A stretch of DNA of 9,646 bases from contig CARFEX010000024.1 in the NCBI GenBank assembly GCA_948971535.1, positions 1 through 9,646 on the forward strand, in the 5' to 3' direction. Positions 1 to 5,465 of this stretch are shown in pieces; position 1 is the stretch's first letter; every line of letters starts with the position of its first letter. The notes below the pieces were generated by a model, which was not told where the DNA came from, did no database searches, and saw only the letters and a list, made by a program, of their open reading frames with translations. The position numbers and the translations under genes were made by a program. The stretch comes from an uncultured Eubacteriales bacterium. GTDB lineage: Bacteria > Bacillota > Clostridia > Christensenellales > UBA1242.

Positions 1-461
1 GCTACACCATTTTCATCAAATGGCTTATCAGGTACATTATTATTTACAATAATTACACTTGTAACATTATTTATCTCATTAACCGAATATCTAATTGAAT
101 CATACATATATAGGTTTTCTATACTCGGATTATTATTGCTATCACTTACACCATATTCATAAATCAAACCTCTATAAAATTTCAAAGCATACTTTGCAAA
201 ATAATCTGAAAACTCTCCTCCGCCTTGAGAAAAATCGTAATGTTCAGGACGATATAAAACCTTGGTGGCATAGAGTGGTGCTATTCGGGTTTCTTTCATT
301 TGGTCTAAAAAGTCTTCTTCTGAGATTTCACCATTTTCAAGTTTATCCAAAAGGTCTTGATAAGTATCACTCGCCATACCTCCAGCACAACCTGTAAAAA
401 GAAAGGCAAAACAAAATACCATAAGAAAACTAAATATTTTTATCCATACACTTTTCTTCAT
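1..461 (-). CDS. Predicted lipoprotein of unknown function (3' part cut by window edge)
   Basis: An open frame runs from an ATG at 461 to the left edge without a stop, giving the first 153 residues of a longer protein. The N-terminus is a typical lipoprotein signal: a short basic start (MKKSVWIK), a hydrophobic stretch at about residues 9-23, and a lipobox FTGC with the lipidated Cys at residue 25. The protein would then be exported and anchored to the outer face of the membrane. Just after the Cys, residues 34-56 form a short acidic amphipathic segment (LLDKLENGEISEEDFLDQM) that resembles a SHOCT-type short helix motif; this is only a visual resemblance. The rest (YATKVLYRPEHYDFSQGGG, then an Asn-rich stretch) matches no family I recognise. 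The gene follows the terminator of the upstream lipoprotein gene and has its own promoter-like sequence, so it is probably transcribed separately. The lipoprotein call is firm; the function is unknown. Confidence 0.8.
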   Translation of the reverse strand, partial: MKKSVWIKIFSFLMVFCFAFLFTGCAGGMASDTYQDLLDKLENGEISEEDFLDQMKETRIAPLYATKVLYRPEHYDFSQGGGEFSDYFAKYALKFYRGLIYEYGVSDSNNNPSIENLYMYDSIRYSVNEINNVTSVIIVNNNVPDKPFDENGV

Positions 462-467
462 AAATTT

Positions 468-496
468 ATTATATCCTATTTTTTATATAAAATCAA
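468..496 (-). promoter_or_regulatory. Sigma-A-type promoter for the lipoprotein gene starting at 461
   Basis: Read on the minus strand there is TTGATT (496-491), a 17-bp spacer, and a perfect TATAAT (473-468). The last base of the -10 box is only 6 bp before the ATG. The predicted start of transcription, about 7 bases after the -10 box, therefore falls on or next to the start codon, which would make the mRNA nearly leaderless. A weak Shine-Dalgarno-like AGGA (477-474) lies 12 bases before the ATG and overlaps the -10 region. The AT-rich context raises the odds of chance matches. Confidence 0.5.
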
Positions 497-510
497 TTAT
501 AAATACATTA

Positions 511-538
511 AAAACAAAAAGAATAGCTTTTGCTATTC
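511..538 (-). terminator. Rho-independent terminator of the 415-residue lipoprotein gene
   Basis: On the minus strand a perfect 7-bp stem, GAATAGC/GCTATTC (538-532 with 527-521), closes a 4-base AAAA loop and is followed by TTTTTGTTTT (520-511). The 5' arm contains the last codon and the TAG stop of the gene ending at 533, so the coding sequence runs into the hairpin. It separates this gene from the lipoprotein gene that starts at 461. Confidence 0.8.
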
Positions 539-1780
539 TCTTTCATAATCTTTTGTATTTTGATTTTCGTAAAGTGGTGGCAATTGGAATATAGCATTTT
601 TTCCACCAAAAGTTTTATCACTTGTTATTGATATGCTTCCAAAATCAAAATCCTTACCTTCAACTAAACCATTTTCTTTCCAATTCTTAAATTCAAATAT
701 CATTTCAGGACTATTAAATGGCGAATTATTCGCTAATCTCATATAAAAATTAACCGACTGTAACTGATTATTTTCATTCAATACAAGTGCACTAGCAGAC
801 CATCTTATTCCATCTCCAAAATTATCAACAGCGGAAGATTGACTGTTTTTAGCATAGAATACATGATTTATTGTTCCGACTTTATCAAATGAAGTCAATA
901 TATCCCCAAAATCATCCATTCTTGTACTATCTAGCTCTTCATTTCTCTGCAAATTAACAGCTAAATAAAGTTCAGATTTTTCCATAGTAACTTGTTCTTT
1001 ATTTGGAGCTTTATATTTATCTTTTTCACTATTCGTTAAAGAGTTATAGGCTGAAACTTTTTTCAAATAACTTGTTATTTGAATATCATTATCAAAGTTT
1101 ACTGTCTTTTGAGCAAGTCTATAGTTTTTTTCAGTATCACTACTTGCATAATATTTTATTAGTGTATTTAAACTATTAGTATTTTCATCCAATTGCAAAC
1201 CTACTATACTAAAATCACGTCCATTGTATAATGCTCCCCCACCTCTTTGTTCGGTAAAAAGTTCTTGACCATACATTGAAGTAAAGCCTGAAATAAGATT
1301 TGCAACTTGAGTTTCGTTCCACTCGCTAAGAGTATCACTAAATCCACTGATATCAAGTTCTTTATCTTCATCTGGTGTTGGGTCTACTGGTTTGTCTGGG
1401 TTTTCTGGTTCTCCTGGGTCCACTGGTGGGCCTGGTTCTGGCTCAGTTGGTTTTTCTGGGTCTTTATCTGGATTTTCTTCTCCATCGCCAGGGTTTATTG
1501 TTCCACCATTATTATTTTCATTATTATTGTTATTATCGTTGCTATCATTCTCATCATCTTTACCAAAGTCACAAGCAACCAAAACTGTAGATGCAGCAGT
1601 TAAAAGTCCTGCACCAGCAATTATTTTCATTGTCAAACCATTATTTTCTTTCATTGAAGTGAAAGCCAACTTGATTCTAGTTTTTAAATTTTCTATAGTA
1701 GAAAGTTTATATCCCTCTTCGTTTTTAAGTACTTCATTCTCACGTTTCTCTTCAAAACGATCTTGAGTTTTTTTCTTCAT
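533..1780 (-). CDS. Predicted membrane-anchored lipoprotein of unknown function, 415 aa
   Basis: Layout of the protein: residues 1-50 are charged and would be cytoplasmic; 51-69 are a single hydrophobic segment; 67-70 read LVAC, a good lipobox with Cys70; 71-141 are a low-complexity linker, first Asn/Asp-rich and then Pro/Glu/Asp/Gly-rich; 142-415 look like a globular extracytoplasmic domain that I do not recognise. The start at 1780 is supported by AAGAGGTG (1792-1785) just upstream. Starting at Met51 would give an ordinary short lipoprotein signal, but no Shine-Dalgarno sequence precedes that codon. The protein is therefore either a lipoprotein with an unusually long n-region or a signal-anchored protein whose Cys is not processed. 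The linker resembles spacers that hold surface proteins through a thick cell wall. A promoter and a terminator flank the gene, so it is probably monocistronic. No enzymatic motif is visible; function unknown. Confidence 0.85.
   Translation of the reverse strand: MKKKTQDRFEEKRENEVLKNEEGYKLSTIENLKTRIKLAFTSMKENNGLTMKIIAGAGLLTAASTVLVACDFGKDDENDSNDNNNNNENNNGGTINPGDGEENPDKDPEKPTEPEPGPPVDPGEPENPDKPVDPTPDEDKELDISGFSDTLSEWNETQVANLISGFTSMYGQELFTEQRGGGALYNGRDFSIVGLQLDENTNSLNTLIKYYASSDTEKNYRLAQKTVNFDNDIQITSYLKKVSAYNSLTNSEKDKYKAPNKEQVTMEKSELYLAVNLQRNEELDSTRMDDFGDILTSFDKVGTINHVFYAKNSQSSAVDNFGDGIRWSASALVLNENNQLQSVNFYMRLANNSPFNSPEMIFEFKNWKENGLVEGKDFDFGSISITSDKTFGGKNAIFQLPPLYENQNTKDYERE
1358..1570 (-). repeat. 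Low-complexity linker-coding region with Asn/Asp tract and Pro-rich repeats
   Basis: This encodes residues 71-141 of the 415-residue lipoprotein. The part near 1508-1558 is a run of AAT/AAC/GAT triplets (five Asn in a row, then ENNN). The next part is Pro/Glu/Asp-rich with an imperfect period: PVDP recurs 12 residues apart (119-122 and 131-134) and ENPDK recurs 24 residues apart (102-106 and 126-130). At DNA level the 12-base words gggtctactggt (1380-1391) and gggtccactggt (1416-1427) are near copies 36 bases apart. Units are multiples of three, so copy-number changes would alter linker length without shifting the frame. Confidence 0.7.
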
Positions 1781-1784
1781 AATA

Positions 1785-1792
1785 CACCTCTT
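1785..1792 (-). promoter_or_regulatory. Ribosome binding site AAGAGGTG that fixes the start at 1780
   Basis: AAGAGGTG followed by TATT and then ATG. It supports translation from the first Met and hence the reality of the 50-residue extension before the hydrophobic segment. No comparable sequence precedes the internal Met43 or Met51. Confidence 0.7.
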
Positions 1793-1798
1793 GTTAAT

Positions 1799-1827
1799 AT
1801 TATACTATTCATTATTAGATAAATCAA
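1799..1827 (-). promoter_or_regulatory. Sigma-A-type promoter for the 415-residue lipoprotein gene
   Basis: Minus strand TTGATT (1827-1822), 17-bp spacer, perfect TATAAT (1804-1799). Predicted transcription start is near 1792, giving a very short leader that begins about at the Shine-Dalgarno sequence. The hexamers and spacer length are identical to those before the gene starting at 461. Confidence 0.65.
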
Positions 1828-1828
1828 G

Positions 1829-1858
1829 GGCTTTTTTCAAAATTAACTATAAAAAGCC
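1829..1858. repeat. Inverted repeat GGCTTTTT/AAAAAGCC next to the -35 box
   Basis: A perfect 8-bp inverted repeat, GGCTTTTT (1829-1836) and AAAAAGCC (1851-1858), with a 14-base AT-rich interior. Its edge is one base from the -35 box at 1822-1827. No T-run follows it on the minus strand, so it does not look like a terminator in that direction; on the plus strand a weak GAGTTTTT follows. It could be a regulator-binding site or a leftover hairpin. Confidence 0.4.
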
Positions 1859-1890
1859 GAGTTTTTCGCGTAAAAGCAGGCTATTTCGTC

Positions 1891-1922
1891 AAAAAATCTG
1901 CAGAAATTCACTGCAGATTTTT
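1891..1922 (-). terminator. Rho-independent terminator of the SPOCS/LysM gene
   Basis: A perfect 12-bp stem, AAAAATCTGCAG (minus strand 1922-1911) with CTGCAGATTTTT (1903-1892), around a 7-base loop, ending in a TTTTTT run. It lies 25 bp after the stop at 1948. Because both arms end in A/T runs it could also stop transcription coming from the plus strand. Confidence 0.85.
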
Positions 1923-1947
1923 GTTAAGGAGAAAATTTTTCAAATAA

Positions 1948-3459
1948 TTATATTTTTTGATAGTATAACACAAGAGTTGTATCTTCTACGAGTGGGAAGA
2001 TTACGTTTGGATTTTGAGCGATGAGAAGGTTTTCATTGACCTTTGCTTCTTTTGCAACTTCCCAAGCATCCTTACCCTCTTCGGCAAACAATAGTTCCAT
2101 AGCAAAGTCCTTTTCAGGATAAGCATCTAGGGTTGTAGCTTCACAGATTACGCCAGATACAACATTATGACAATAGTTTACAGTTGCTCTTACCTTTGCA
2201 TCATAGTAAAGTTCTCTACCCTTTTTAGCAACAACATCAACGTCACAAAGCACAACATCAACAACCATAATTCCGTCAACATCTTCATGATTGAATTTAT
2301 CAGAGATTACGAATGGTACTTCGATTTGTACACTGTTAAGATTATTTGTTTCATCATTAAGATAAACAGCATTAGTTTTTGCGATACCTTCGATAACAAC
2401 TTCGCCGTCTTTAATATATGAGTTGCTAACGGCAACACTATTTCCGCCTACAAAGATAAGCTTATCAATACGAGGCTTATCTTCTTCAAGAGTGAGCGAG
2501 CCGTCAATTTTACCTTCAACAACCTCGCACATACAAACTGCTGTCATATCAAAAGAGGTGGTGTTAACTTTAAGTTCATTTGCTGTACTATAAAGGTCTT
2601 TGATAACACTTACAGTTGCAGGCATATAGGCTTTAACTGTGAGCGATACTGGTGAAGTTACTACTATTTTTGTACCCTTTTCACTCTCTTCAACTGAGGT
2701 ATTAAGGCTATCTTTTCTAATAGATGCATAAGCTTCAACAAGGCTATCTCTTGTCACACCGTCAAGTTCTACCTCTTGTTTAAATGAGTCATAGATATAA
2801 GAGCTTTCAAACTTATCGTCATCAGTAAGATACAAAACTCTTGAAACCACATCGCCACTTACAGAAACAAAATTCACACCGCTTTCTACATTTTTTACGA
2901 GAACTTGGCTTTCTGTTAATAGGATTTTCTTAACACCGCCACGAGCAAAAACTTCGCCAGTGCTAGAAAAGATTTCGTTACCCTCGCCGATAAATTTGAT
3001 TATAGAAATTTTCTCTTCTTTATAGCAGATATTTTCATCGTTTGTACGGATACTAGAGATTTCTTGACATGATATAAGCTGACCTGACTGTTCGAGTGTA
3101 ATTGCAATGCGGACACTATCACTAGATGTCAAACTCACTTCACTGTCTATAACTTTTACACGAATGATAGCTTTTTGACCTATCGTAATTCTTTCATCAT
3201 CAAACTTTGAGGTAAATGCTATATTCTCTTTTGCCGTTTCAACGCAACCATCGTCAGTCATATAGAGAATGCAAACTTCTATTGTTCCGCTATAATTTAT
3301 AGTGCCGTTGAGTACTTCATAAGAGTTGACACAAGCATCGCTACTAATTGCAAGCACCTTTGACGCATTTGCAACAGCTACACTGCCGTCAACTGTAAAA
3401 TCTCCTTTGTTTAGCTTTTCCTTTTTCACAATGTCAAAATTATTGTTTTCAAATGCCAT
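1948..3459 (-). CDS. SPOCS-domain (DUF3794) protein with C-terminal LysM-like domain, SipL type
   Basis: The protein shows three SPOCS-like repeats, at about residues 33-125, 173-285 and 330-430. Each is a beta-rich unit with a G-x-(V/I)...(V/L)-Y-(L/M) pattern, for example ILYMTDDG, VLYLTDDD and AVYLNDET. The last about 45 residues look like a LysM fold (GKDAWEVAKEAKVNENLL, then NP, ending LVLYYQKI). This is the layout of SipL, which in Clostridioides difficile binds SpoIVA through its LysM domain during spore coat assembly in the mother cell. The length of 503 residues is close to that protein. The start is set at 3459 because GGAGGGG (3469-3463) sits just before that ATG. The ATG 12 bases upstream contains this Shine-Dalgarno sequence and has none of its own. 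No signal peptide is visible, in keeping with a mother-cell cytoplasmic role. Other SPOCS paralogues exist in Clostridia, so SipL itself is likely but not proven. Confidence 0.85.
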   Translation of the reverse strand: MAFENNNFDIVKKEKLNKGDFTVDGSVAVANASKVLAISSDACVNSYEVLNGTINYSGTIEVCILYMTDDGCVETAKENIAFTSKFDDERITIGQKAIIRVKVIDSEVSLTSSDSVRIAITLEQSGQLISCQEISSIRTNDENICYKEEKISIIKFIGEGNEIFSSTGEVFARGGVKKILLTESQVLVKNVESGVNFVSVSGDVVSRVLYLTDDDKFESSYIYDSFKQEVELDGVTRDSLVEAYASIRKDSLNTSVEESEKGTKIVVTSPVSLTVKAYMPATVSVIKDLYSTANELKVNTTSFDMTAVCMCEVVEGKIDGSLTLEEDKPRIDKLIFVGGNSVAVSNSYIKDGEVVIEGIAKTNAVYLNDETNNLNSVQIEVPFVISDKFNHEDVDGIMVVDVVLCDVDVVAKKGRELYYDAKVRATVNYCHNVVSGVICEATTLDAYPEKDFAMELLFAEEGKDAWEVAKEAKVNENLLIAQNPNVIFPLVEDTTLVLYYQKI

Positions 3460-3462
3460 TTT

Positions 3463-3469
3463 CCCCTCC
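3463..3469 (-). promoter_or_regulatory. Ribosome binding site GGAGGGG that decides the SPOCS gene start
   Basis: The sequence ATGGAGGGGAAAATG contains two in-frame ATGs. The strong GGAGG lies inside the codons of the upstream option and 5 bases before the downstream ATG (3459), so the downstream one is preferred and the protein begins MAFENNN. Confidence 0.75.
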
Positions 3470-3484
3470 ATGTCTACGAGATAT

Positions 3485-3513
3485 ATTTACTCGTCCATAA
3501 ATGAAAATATGAC
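3485..3513 (-). promoter_or_regulatory. Possible sigma-E-like promoter of the SPOCS gene
   Basis: On the minus strand GTCATATT (3513-3506) matches the -35 element known for the mother-cell factor sigma-E. About 13 bases further GAGTAAAT (3492-3485) is only a partial match to the -10 consensus CATACAAT. The known sigma-E control of sipL in C. difficile makes this worth noting, but the -10 match is poor. Confidence 0.25.
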
Positions 3514-3518
3514 TAAAA

Positions 3519-3566
3519 TGTATAAAACTTTTTGAAAATGGCAAAAAAGATTTTAATTAAAGGAGA
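3519..3566 (+). promoter_or_regulatory. Candidate -10 box and strong ribosome binding site of veg
   Basis: TATAAA at 3521-3526 is the best -10 candidate, but nothing close to TTGACA lies 16-18 bp upstream, so the promoter call is weak. AAGGAGA (3560-3566) is a strong Shine-Dalgarno sequence 5 bases before the ATG at 3572. Confidence 0.4.
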
Positions 3567-3571
3567 GAAAT

Positions 3572-3802
3572 ATGCGAAAAATTAATTTGGGACTCGATGA
3601 AGTTAAAGAAAAAATATCAAACCTCAAAGGCAATAAGGTTGAAATGAATATAAATCGTGGAAGAAAAAAAGTTGACACCATTAACGGCACAATCAAGGAC
3701 TGCTATCCAAGTGTTTTCACTGTAAAACTTGATGAGCCAAAAAGCCAAATACAAACCTTTTCATACTTTGATGTGCTTTGTGGCAATGTGATAATATTAT
3801 AG
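3572..3802 (+). CDS. veg: Veg family protein
   Basis: A small basic protein of 76 residues, slightly shorter than the 86 residues of Bacillus subtilis Veg. The family pattern is clear: a short helical N-terminus (LDEVKEKISNLKGNKVEM), then NRGRKK at residues 28-33, the hallmark YPSVFTVKLDE at 45-55, and SYFDVLCGNVII at the C-terminus. In B. subtilis Veg is abundant and was reported to promote biofilm formation, possibly by interfering with the repressor SinR; the molecular mechanism in other Firmicutes is not settled. AAGGAG before the ATG suggests strong translation. It diverges from the SPOCS gene and converges on rpe, with a shared terminator. Confidence 0.92.
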   Translation: MRKINLGLDEVKEKISNLKGNKVEMNINRGRKKVDTINGTIKDCYPSVFTVKLDEPKSQIQTFSYFDVLCGNVIIL

Positions 3803-3915
3803 TAATTTTATTATTTATTAATATAATGAGATATTAAGATAATATTTTTATAATTATTAATATTAATCAAAAATATAGTTATAGAAAATATTGATTTTAA
3901 ATTGACTTTTGAAAT

Positions 3916-3950
3916 TAAAAAAGAGGTTTATTTTTTAACCTCTATTTTTT
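3916..3950. terminator. Bidirectional terminator between veg and the priA-rpe operon
   Basis: A 7-bp stem AGAGGTT (3922-3928) with AACCTCT (3937-3943) and an 8-base loop. On the plus strand it is followed by ATTTTTTG (3944-3951), on the minus strand by TTTTTT (3922-3917), so it can end both convergent transcripts. The TAG stop of rpe (3944-3942) partly lies in the stem. The 113 bp between veg and this hairpin are almost entirely A/T and hold no gene that I can see. Confidence 0.85.
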
Positions 3951-4604
3951 GAGTTCTGCTATTGCGGACTTCTTGTTTGTAGCAGAAAATACATAGTTAC
4001 CGCTAACCAAAATATCAGCGCCAGCATCAACTACTTGTTTTGCATTTTGTTTGTTTATTCCGCCGTCAACCTCTATTTTTAAGAGCAGATTATTTTCTCT
4101 TCTAAACTTGTCACACTCTTTAATTTTGTCAAGCATTTCAGGCATAAATTTTTGTCCACTTAATCCTGGTTCAACACTCATAATAAGTAGTATGTCTATA
4201 TCAAAAGCATAAGTTTTGATTTCATTAAATGATGTTTGAGGTTTGATAGCAAGTCCTACAAGAAGCTTTTTGCTTTTTATCAGTCTTATAGCCTTGATAA
4301 CATCCTCTTTGTTTGAAAATGCTTCGTAATGCACAGTTATAATATTTGCACCAGCTTCAGCATACTTGACAATCTCTTTCATTGGTTCTTGCACCATAAG
4401 ATGAACATCGAGCATAAGAGATGTGTTTTGATTTATATTTGAAACCATTGTACTATTGTAAGTTTTGTTTGAAACAAAAATACCGTCCATAACATCACAA
4501 TGAAGCATGTCTGCTAGTTCGCTCATTTTTTTTGCATATTCAACTATTGATTGAAAATTTTTCACTGGGTCAGTGGAAACAGAAACACAAACGTTTTTAG
4601 CCAT
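3942..4604 (-). CDS. rpe: Ribulose-phosphate 3-epimerase, divergent
   Basis: It interconverts ribulose 5-phosphate and xylulose 5-phosphate in the pentose phosphate pathway; a cytoplasmic TIM-barrel metalloenzyme. At 220 residues it has the usual length. The metal ligands are in place: His35 and Asp37 in LHCDVMDG, His68 in DVHLMV, and Asp180 in EVDGGIN; Asp37 and Asp180 also serve as the acid/base pair. Met39, Met70 and Met142 of the active-site lining are also present. Departures from the usual family sequence are VSVSTDP where PSILSADF is typical (Ser10 is kept), VEPGLSGQ for VNPGFGGQ, and SGNYVF for AGSAVF near the phosphate site. Alternative sugar-phosphate epimerases of the same fold cannot be excluded, but the position after rsgA is the classic one for rpe. 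It is the last gene of the operon, 9 bp after rsgA, with stop and Shine-Dalgarno merged. Confidence 0.88.
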   Translation of the reverse strand: MAKNVCVSVSTDPVKNFQSIVEYAKKMSELADMLHCDVMDGIFVSNKTYNSTMVSNINQNTSLMLDVHLMVQEPMKEIVKYAEAGANIITVHYEAFSNKEDVIKAIRLIKSKKLLVGLAIKPQTSFNEIKTYAFDIDILLIMSVEPGLSGQKFMPEMLDKIKECDKFRRENNLLLKIEVDGGINKQNAKQVVDAGADILVSGNYVFSATNKKSAIAELKK

Positions 4605-4616
4605 AATATTCTCCTA
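4605..4616 (-). promoter_or_regulatory. Merged stop/Shine-Dalgarno TAGGAG, rsgA-rpe junction
   Basis: The TAG stop of rsgA (4616-4614) is the first half of TAGGAG, the Shine-Dalgarno sequence for rpe, followed by a 6-base AATATT spacer and ATG. This favours translational coupling. Confidence 0.7.
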
Positions 4617-5453
4617 ATAAGTTTTGATTGATTTTAATTCTTGTAAAAGTTTTAAATAGTTTTGATAGCGTAATGAAGAAATCTTACCTTCATTTACAGC
4701 CTTTATTATAGCACAATCTTGACTGTTTTGGTGCAAACATGTTCGAAATTTACAAAACTTTCTAAACTCCAAAAAATCTGGATAGTAGCTAGACAGTTCT
4801 CTATAATCAAGTTTCATTATCATACCAAGCTCGAGCATAGAAAAACCTGCAGTATCGGCAAGAAAGCCCTTTTCAAGCGGGTAAAGTGATACTAAACGTG
4901 TTGTTTGTTTTCCTCTTGCAATCTTTTTTGATAGGTCTCCCACTTCGGTAAAATTTTCACCAAACACAGAATTAATGAGTGAAGATTTGCCTACCGCACT
5001 TTGCCCCGCAAGAGCACAATTACCTTCAACAAGTTTATTGAAAATCTCAAAATTGTCTTCTTTTGCTGTTAGAAGATGCACTTTTAATACTTTTTTATAT
5101 ATTTTTTTAATTTCTCTTGTAAATTTATCATCAGCGATATCTATTTTATTTATCAGTAAAACGGGTTCAATTCCTTTGATAAAACAATAGAGTATAATTT
5201 TGTCTACCAATAAAAAATCTGGTTTTGGGAGCGGTGAAACAACAATAAATAGTTTATCGAGATTTGCAAGCGGTGGACGAATTAAAAAATTTTTGCGTGG
5301 ACAGACTTTATCAATTCCGTCAGAAAACTCGACATAGTCACCAACATAAAGTCCCTCTTTTTTTATTTTCCCTCTTGCTTTTATTTCAACAATTCTTCCG
5401 TCTGAATTAATTGTGAATATATCTGCATTTTTTTTTGTAATAACCCCTTTCAC
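4614..5453 (-). CDS. rsgA: Ribosome small subunit GTPase RsgA
   Basis: A circularly permuted GTPase that helps late maturation of the 30S ribosomal subunit. Domains in order: an N-terminal OB fold (about 1-55), the GTPase with motifs in permuted order, and a C-terminal zinc-binding domain. Visible motifs: G4 NKID at 102-105, G5 TAK at 129-131, P-loop GQSAVGKSS at 150-158, the switch region RGKQTTR at 180-186, G3 DTAGF at 200-204, and zinc ligands Cys234, Cys239, His241 and Cys247 in CKFRTCLH...DC. G3 normally reads DTPGF, so Pro is replaced by Ala. I chose the GTG at 5453, which overlaps the rlmN stop (TAGTG) and has GGAGGA just upstream; this gives 279 residues and aligns with the usual N-terminus. 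A GTG at 5492 in the same frame would add 13 residues that lie inside rlmN. Confidence 0.93.
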   Translation of the reverse strand: MKGVITKKNADIFTINSDGRIVEIKARGKIKKEGLYVGDYVEFSDGIDKVCPRKNFLIRPPLANLDKLFIVVSPLPKPDFLLVDKIILYCFIKGIEPVLLINKIDIADDKFTREIKKIYKKVLKVHLLTAKEDNFEIFNKLVEGNCALAGQSAVGKSSLINSVFGENFTEVGDLSKKIARGKQTTRLVSLYPLEKGFLADTAGFSMLELGMIMKLDYRELSSYYPDFLEFRKFCKFRTCLHQNSQDCAIIKAVNEGKISSLRYQNYLKLLQELKSIKTY

Positions 5454-5465
5454 TATTCCTCCATA
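5451..5465 (-). promoter_or_regulatory. rlmN stop / rsgA start overlap with internal GGAGGA
   Basis: The minus strand reads ATGGAGGAATAGTG: GGAGGA for rsgA lies in the last two Glu codons of rlmN, and TAG (stop) and GTG (start) share one base. The spacer is short (3-4 bases), so coupling by a terminating ribosome is likely. Confidence 0.65.

Noticed and set aside
95..548. Plus-strand open frames of 100 and 63 codons
   Set aside because: They overlap the minus-strand lipoprotein gene that shows a clear signal peptide and lipobox, and their sequences are AT-driven without recognisable features.
1375..1560. Short repeated words suggesting a CRISPR-like or tandem-repeat array
   Set aside because: The repeats are imperfect, in frame, coding for a Pro/Asn-rich linker, with no unique spacers of constant length.
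1307..1766. Plus-strand open frames rich in Trp, Phe, Ser, Gly or Pro opposite the linker of the lipoprotein gene
   Set aside because: They are antisense readings of the low-complexity linker; they have no ribosome binding site or family features, while the minus-strand gene has promoter, ribosome binding site and terminator.
1..1827. The lipoprotein pair as a toxin-immunity or defence system
   Set aside because: Each gene has its own promoter with a terminator between them, neither shows nuclease, pore-forming or other effector motifs, and no mobile element borders are visible.
1829..1922. Two hairpins in tandem considered as a riboswitch or small RNA
   Set aside because: The 1891-1922 hairpin is a simple terminator after the SPOCS stop and the other lies upstream of the mapped promoter, so they do not form a leader of the lipoprotein mRNA; no conserved aptamer pattern is seen.
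1948..3459. LysM ending read as a phage tail or cell-wall hydrolase protein
   Set aside because: Three SPOCS-type repeats precede it and no hydrolase or tail domain or signal peptide is present; a spore coat assembly role fits better.
3803..3915. AT-rich 113-bp region considered as a replication origin or small RNA gene
   Set aside because: No DnaA-box cluster, promoter or stable hairpin was seen; it is simply the AT-rich spacer before the shared terminator.
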